Origin: Rhodocyclaceae bacterium | Lineage (GTDB): Bacteria > Pseudomonadota > Gammaproteobacteria > Burkholderiales > Rhodocyclaceae | Length of the DNA stretch: 8,160 bases | Assembly (NCBI GenBank): GCA_013821865.1 | Contig: PNJM01000111.1 | Span: 1 to 8,160 of the forward strand | Direction of reading: 5' to 3' | The notes under the pieces: model-generated | What the model saw: the letters and a program-made list of their open reading frames with translations, nothing else | Database searches by the model: none | Told to the model about the DNA's origin: nothing | In this document: one piece after another, positions 5,861 through 8,160 of the stretch | Numbering within the stretch: the stretch's first letter is position 1 | Layout of the letters: every line of letters begins with the position of its first letter | Program-made: the position numbers and the translations under genes

Positions 5861-6304
5861 ATGAGAGCGTCGCTACATGGTAATTTTCCCCGGCACCCAC
5901 TTCGGTTGTCCGTTTTCATAGCGCTGTGCCTGGTCAGCCTCGTAGTGGTTGCAGACGGCGGGCACAGTGGTGGAGGACACGGCGGAGGGGGACATGGCGG
6001 AGGGGGACATGGCGGATATCATGCGGGCCACGGCATCGGCCATGGCGGGGGGCATTTTGGCGGCGGCCATGTGTTCTTCGGCCTCGGCTATTGGCCTTGG
6101 TATTACCCGCCATCCTACTACTATTATTATCCGCCGACGGTCGTAGTACCGTCCTCGCCGCCGGTGTACGTCGAGCGGGGGGACGGACAGGCGGCGCCGC
6201 AATCCGCCTATTGGTACTACTGCGCCAATCCGCAGGGCTACTATCCCTATGTGACGCAATGCCCGGGCGGCTGGCAACGCGTCAGGCCGGAGCCGCCGCC
6301 GTGA
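5861..6304 (+). CDS. Exported Gly/His/Tyr-rich protein with YYC...CPxGW motif
   Basis: A 147-residue protein of unknown function. A basic start (MRASLHGNFPRHPLR) and the hydrophobic stretch LSVFIALCLVSLVVVA give an export signal with a likely cut near VVA|DG. Residues 33-69 are Gly/His rich, including GHGGG units encoded by a 15-bp tandem DNA repeat. Residues 71-95 are aromatic (FFGLGYWPWYYPPSYYYYYPP). The C-terminus carries AYWYYCANPQGYYPYVTQCP followed by GWQRV. That pattern of two cysteines with YYPYV between them recurs in many small proteobacterial envelope proteins and may form a disulfide in the periplasm. The His-rich part could bind metal ions. GGGAGG lies 7 bases before ATG 5861. 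The TGA stop overlaps the GTG start of the next gene (GTGA), so the two are probably made together. Confidence 0.85.
   Translation: MRASLHGNFPRHPLRLSVFIALCLVSLVVVADGGHSGGGHGGGGHGGGGHGGYHAGHGIGHGGGHFGGGHVFFGLGYWPWYYPPSYYYYYPPTVVVPSSPPVYVERGDGQAAPQSAYWYYCANPQGYYPYVTQCPGGWQRVRPEPPP
5975..6016 (+). repeat. 15-bp in-gene tandem repeat encoding GHGGG
   Basis: Nearly three copies of a 15-base unit (GGACATGGCGGAGGG; the first copy has CAC for CAT) begin at 5975, 5990 and 6005, in frame with the gene. Each unit encodes Gly-His-Gly-Gly-Gly. The near identity at DNA level suggests recent slippage, so the number of His units may vary between strains. Confidence 0.85.
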
Positions 6305-6822
6305 TTGCGCCAGGCAGACTCAGGTTGTCATCCCTTGCCGCCCTGATAGTGCTCGGCGCATGTACCACTGTGCCGACGGGTCCCAGCGTGCCGGTGCTGC
6401 CCGGCACCGGCAAGAGCTTTGACCAGTTCCGTGCCGATGACGCCGCGTGCCAGCAATACGCACTGGCACAAGTCGGCGGAATGACCCCCGACCAGGCCGC
6501 CACCGGCAGCGGTGTGCGCAGTGCCGCGGTCGGCGCGGCGGTCGGCGCCGCCGCGGGTGCGGCCTTGGGCGGACATGAGGGCGCGGGGGTGGGCGCGGGT
6601 ACGGGTCTGGTGGTGGGCAGCCTTGCCGGGGCCGGTGCCGCGCAGACTTCCGCCTACGACACGCAGCGGCGCTATGATCTCAGCTACATACAATGCATGT
6701 ACGCCAAGGGCCATCGCGTGCCGGTGCTTGGTCACATGGCAGTGCGCCCTGCGCAACCCTCGAGCCCGCCACCTCCCCCGCCCCCGGGCAGCGCGCCGCC
6801 GCCGGGGGCTCCGCTGCGTTAG
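6301..6822 (+). CDS. Glycine-zipper lipoprotein
   Basis: A 173-residue putative lipoprotein. The signal MIAPGRLRLSSLAALIVLGA ends in a lipobox (LGA-C21), so Cys21 should be acylated. Asp is not at position +2 (the residues are TT), consistent with outer-membrane sorting. Residues 39-56 read SFDQFRADDAACQQYALA. Residues 71-112 are a glycine zipper (AVGAAVGAAAGAALGGHEGA and onward). Then comes RYDLSYIQCMYAKGHRVP, a motif I associate with YMGG-type glycine-zipper family proteins, and a Pro-rich tail (PSSPPPPPPPGSAPPPG). Cys50 and Cys132 could pair. The start is GTG 6301, overlapping the previous stop; GGAG lies 8 bases upstream. Such proteins are annotated as envelope proteins of unknown function. 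It is the last gene of the apparent plus-strand cluster. Confidence 0.85.
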   Translation: MIAPGRLRLSSLAALIVLGACTTVPTGPSVPVLPGTGKSFDQFRADDAACQQYALAQVGGMTPDQAATGSGVRSAAVGAAVGAAAGAALGGHEGAGVGAGTGLVVGSLAGAGAAQTSAYDTQRRYDLSYIQCMYAKGHRVPVLGHMAVRPAQPSSPPPPPPPGSAPPPGAPLR

Positions 6823-6834
6823 TCCCTTAGGGTT

Positions 6835-6990
6835 TCAAGCCCTCGGCCGCCGCAACAGCGTCATGCCAATCAGGCCAATCCCCAACAGAAGGAGGGTCGC
6901 CGGCTCGGGCACGGCAGCCAGACGGCCATCGATCTGTGCCCAGGCTGAATGGTTGTAACCCCAGACGGGCCAGTTATCGGCTTGCGCCAA
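6835..6990 (-). pseudogene. 3' remnant of a PEP-CTERM protein gene
   Basis: The minus strand between 7086 and 6835 is open but has no credible start. Its last 25 codons are a PEP-CTERM sorting signal: VPEPATLLLLGIGLIG, then MTLLRRPRA and a TGA stop. That is the Pro-Glu-Pro motif, a hydrophobic helix and an arginine cluster. Just before it comes DNWPVWGYNHSAWAQIDGRL, a plausible end of an exported domain. PEP-CTERM proteins are normally a few hundred residues with a signal peptide and are sorted by exosortase EpsH/XrtA in exopolysaccharide-producing bacteria. Here everything upstream is missing: the frame runs back into a short repeat and then the stop of the DUF2863-like gene. A TTG at 6990 has no ribosome binding site. 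I therefore call it a decayed fragment. It is convergent with the lipoprotein gene. Confidence 0.8.
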
Positions 6991-7047
6991 GGCTCTACGA
7001 ACGGCTGATGGTGAAGAAGTTCGGGCGGGAGATGCGGGGGGGATAAG

Positions 7048-7078
7048 TTTCGAGTTGCGGGTTTCGAGTTGAAACCCG
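7048..7078. repeat. TTTCGAGTTG direct repeat with 8-bp hairpin
   Basis: TTTCGAGTTG occurs at 7048-7057 and 7062-7071 (period 14). Overlapping the second copy, arms CGGGTTTC (7058-7065) and GAAACCCG (7071-7078) pair perfectly around a 5-base loop. It begins 8 bases after the stop of the DUF2863-like gene. There is no T tract, so at best it is a 3'-end-stabilising or factor-assisted structure. It also marks the edge where similarity to the PEP-CTERM gene is lost. Confidence 0.6.
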
Positions 7079-7086
7079 GAACTGCT

Positions 7087-8160
7087 TTAATGCAAATGCG
7101 CAGGCGCCTGCGTGCTGTCCTCGGGCAGTTCGGCGTGCGAGGTCTCGCCCTCGGGCGTCGGAAACATCGGCATGCCGCAGTCGTCGCAGAATTCCAGCGG
7201 GAAGCGGTTTTCCAGAACGAGCACTTCGCTCACGCCCGCTTCGCGCAGCATCGCCTCGATCTGCGCCACCGCATCCGTGGCTTCGTCCTCCGCGCCGAGC
7301 AGCGGCCAGACCACGCCGTGCACGACATCGCTGGCGTCGCGCAGCGTGAAGCCGATGCGGTATTCCTCCAGGCGTTCTTCGGAGAAAGGCGCGACCACGG
7401 CGCGCAGATCCTGCGGGCGCACGCTGAGGGCCGTCTGCAGGAAGGCCACGGCGGCGCTCAGCGAATAGGTGCGCAGGCCGCGGTCGGCGTTGCGGCAGGC
7501 GGCGTGATAGGCGTCCGGCAGCATCGGCTCCAGGGCGCAGCCGGTGAACATCGGCTGCAGCGCGGCGCCGCCCTGCACCTGCCATTGCGTTGCCGCGCTT
7601 TCGCGCGTGCCGTCGTCCTCCTGCCAGCGGAACAGCGCTTCGCCGCGCGGGGCGGCGACGGCGCCGACGATGTAGCGCGTGTCGGAGATGAAGCGCGTCG
7701 TCTCGGGCAGCTGGCGCGGGTCGATGCGCAGGTCCTTGCCGTCGGCCGCCAGTTTGCCCAGCTGGTTGGCGAGCCGATAGGTCTCGACGTGGCCGCGGGG
7801 CAGCTGGTCCGGGCTGAAGAGGAAGTCGGACAGGGCAAGCCTCGCGCCGGCCGCCAGCACGTGCGCCTGCAGTTGCACGCGAATCGAAGCCAATACGCTG
7901 GCCGGGATCGTCCCCGAGGGGATGGTGAAGCGCGACCAGGCCAGCAGGGGCGCGGCGAACATCACCACGTCGAGTTCCTGTTCGCCCGCACCCAGCACGC
8001 CGCCTTCGGCGCGCGACTCGATCAGGTCGGCCAGTTCGTCGTAGGCGTGGCCGTTGGCGCCGAAGAGGTGATCCAGCGCGAGGTTGAGCGCTTCCTCGTT
8101 GCCGGTTCGCAGCAGGCGGTCGATCGCCTGCGACAGCCGTTCCTGCCAGAAGCCGTCTTC
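7087..8160 (-). CDS. DUF2863-like protein, 3' part
   Basis: The C-terminal 357 residues of a gene that enters from beyond the right edge; the frame is open from base 8160 to the TAA at 7089-7087. Recognisable stretches are WQERLSQAIDRLLRTGNEEA and LNLALDHLF near the visible start, ELDVVMFAAPLLAWSRFTIP, IRVQLQAHVLAAGARLALSD, PRGHVETYRLANQLGKLAAD, LPDAYHAACRNADRGLRTYS, and near the end FCDDCGMPMFPTPEGE followed by HAELPED. From memory these match the betaproteobacterial DUF2863 family, whose function is unknown. There is no signal peptide or membrane segment in the visible part, so it is probably cytoplasmic. The CxxC near the C-terminus could bind a metal, but only one pair is present. The C-terminal tail (STQAPAHLH) is not conserved as far as I can judge. 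The start codon is not visible; a GTG at 7998 lies inside the conserved region. Confidence 0.75.
   Translation of the reverse strand, partial: EDGFWQERLSQAIDRLLRTGNEEALNLALDHLFGANGHAYDELADLIESRAEGGVLGAGEQELDVVMFAAPLLAWSRFTIPSGTIPASVLASIRVQLQAHVLAAGARLALSDFLFSPDQLPRGHVETYRLANQLGKLAADGKDLRIDPRQLPETTRFISDTRYIVGAVAAPRGEALFRWQEDDGTRESAATQWQVQGGAALQPMFTGCALEPMLPDAYHAACRNADRGLRTYSLSAAVAFLQTALSVRPQDLRAVVAPFSEERLEEYRIGFTLRDASDVVHGVVWPLLGAEDEATDAVAQIEAMLREAGVSEVLVLENRFPLEFCDDCGMPMFPTPEGETSHAELPEDSTQAPAHLH

Noticed and set aside
6829..6843. Terminator of the plus-strand cluster (AGGGTT / AGCCCT hairpin)
   Set aside because: The stem is six pairs including one wobble, the loop is three bases and no T tract follows; it overlaps the PEP-CTERM stop codon and is not convincing.
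7087..7998. Complete gene starting at GTG 7998
   Set aside because: The frame stays open to the window edge and the residues upstream of 7998 continue the same protein family, so the visible part is a 3' fragment.

Overview
The window looks like the chromosome of a GC-rich betaproteobacterium, most likely of the Rhodocyclales/Nitrosomonadales type. This rests on gene content: the order msrB - yciB/ispZ - yciI - bolA - parvulin-type PPIase, a DUF2863-like gene, a PEP-CTERM sorting tail, and glycine-zipper envelope proteins. No 16S or other taxonomic marker is present, so the placement is an inference.

Layout. (1) Bases 1-3236, minus strand, form one tight run of genes. In order of transcription they are an MFS transporter whose frame continues without a stop into methionine sulfoxide reductase B, the septation-type membrane protein YciB/IspZ, a YciI-family protein, a BolA-family protein and the 5' part of a secreted SurA/PpiC-like peptidyl-prolyl isomerase that leaves the window. 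Neighbouring genes touch, overlap or sit 18 bp apart, so they are probably one operon concerned with redox repair, Fe-S/redox signalling and envelope folding. (2) Bases 3305-4195, plus strand and divergent from the MFS gene, encode a three-helix membrane protein with five exact 26-residue LRV/HEAT-like repeats. (3) Bases 4320-5059, minus strand, hold an 8-strand-type outer-membrane beta-barrel gene with its own promoter and a strong intrinsic terminator, in AT-richer DNA than its surroundings. (4) Bases 4988-5360 are a 373-bp regulatory region with tandem repeats, a palindrome and 10-bp-phased TTACA boxes. (5) Bases 5361-6822, plus strand, hold three small exported proteins: a glycine-zipper protein with a His-rich tail, a Gly/His/Tyr-rich protein with a conserved two-cysteine C-terminal motif, and a glycine-zipper lipoprotein translationally coupled to it. 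(6) Bases 6835-7086, minus strand, carry a decapitated PEP-CTERM gene next to a short repeat/hairpin. (7) Bases 7087-8160, minus strand, hold the 3' part of a DUF2863-like gene that enters from beyond the window.

The points most worth a second look are the in-frame MFS-MsrB fusion with repeat-derived DNA at its junction, the LRV-repeat membrane protein, the phased regulatory boxes upstream of the glycine-zipper cluster, that cluster itself as a possible envelope stress or metal-response module, and the PEP-CTERM remnant. No CRISPR array, RNA gene, insertion sequence or phage gene was seen.
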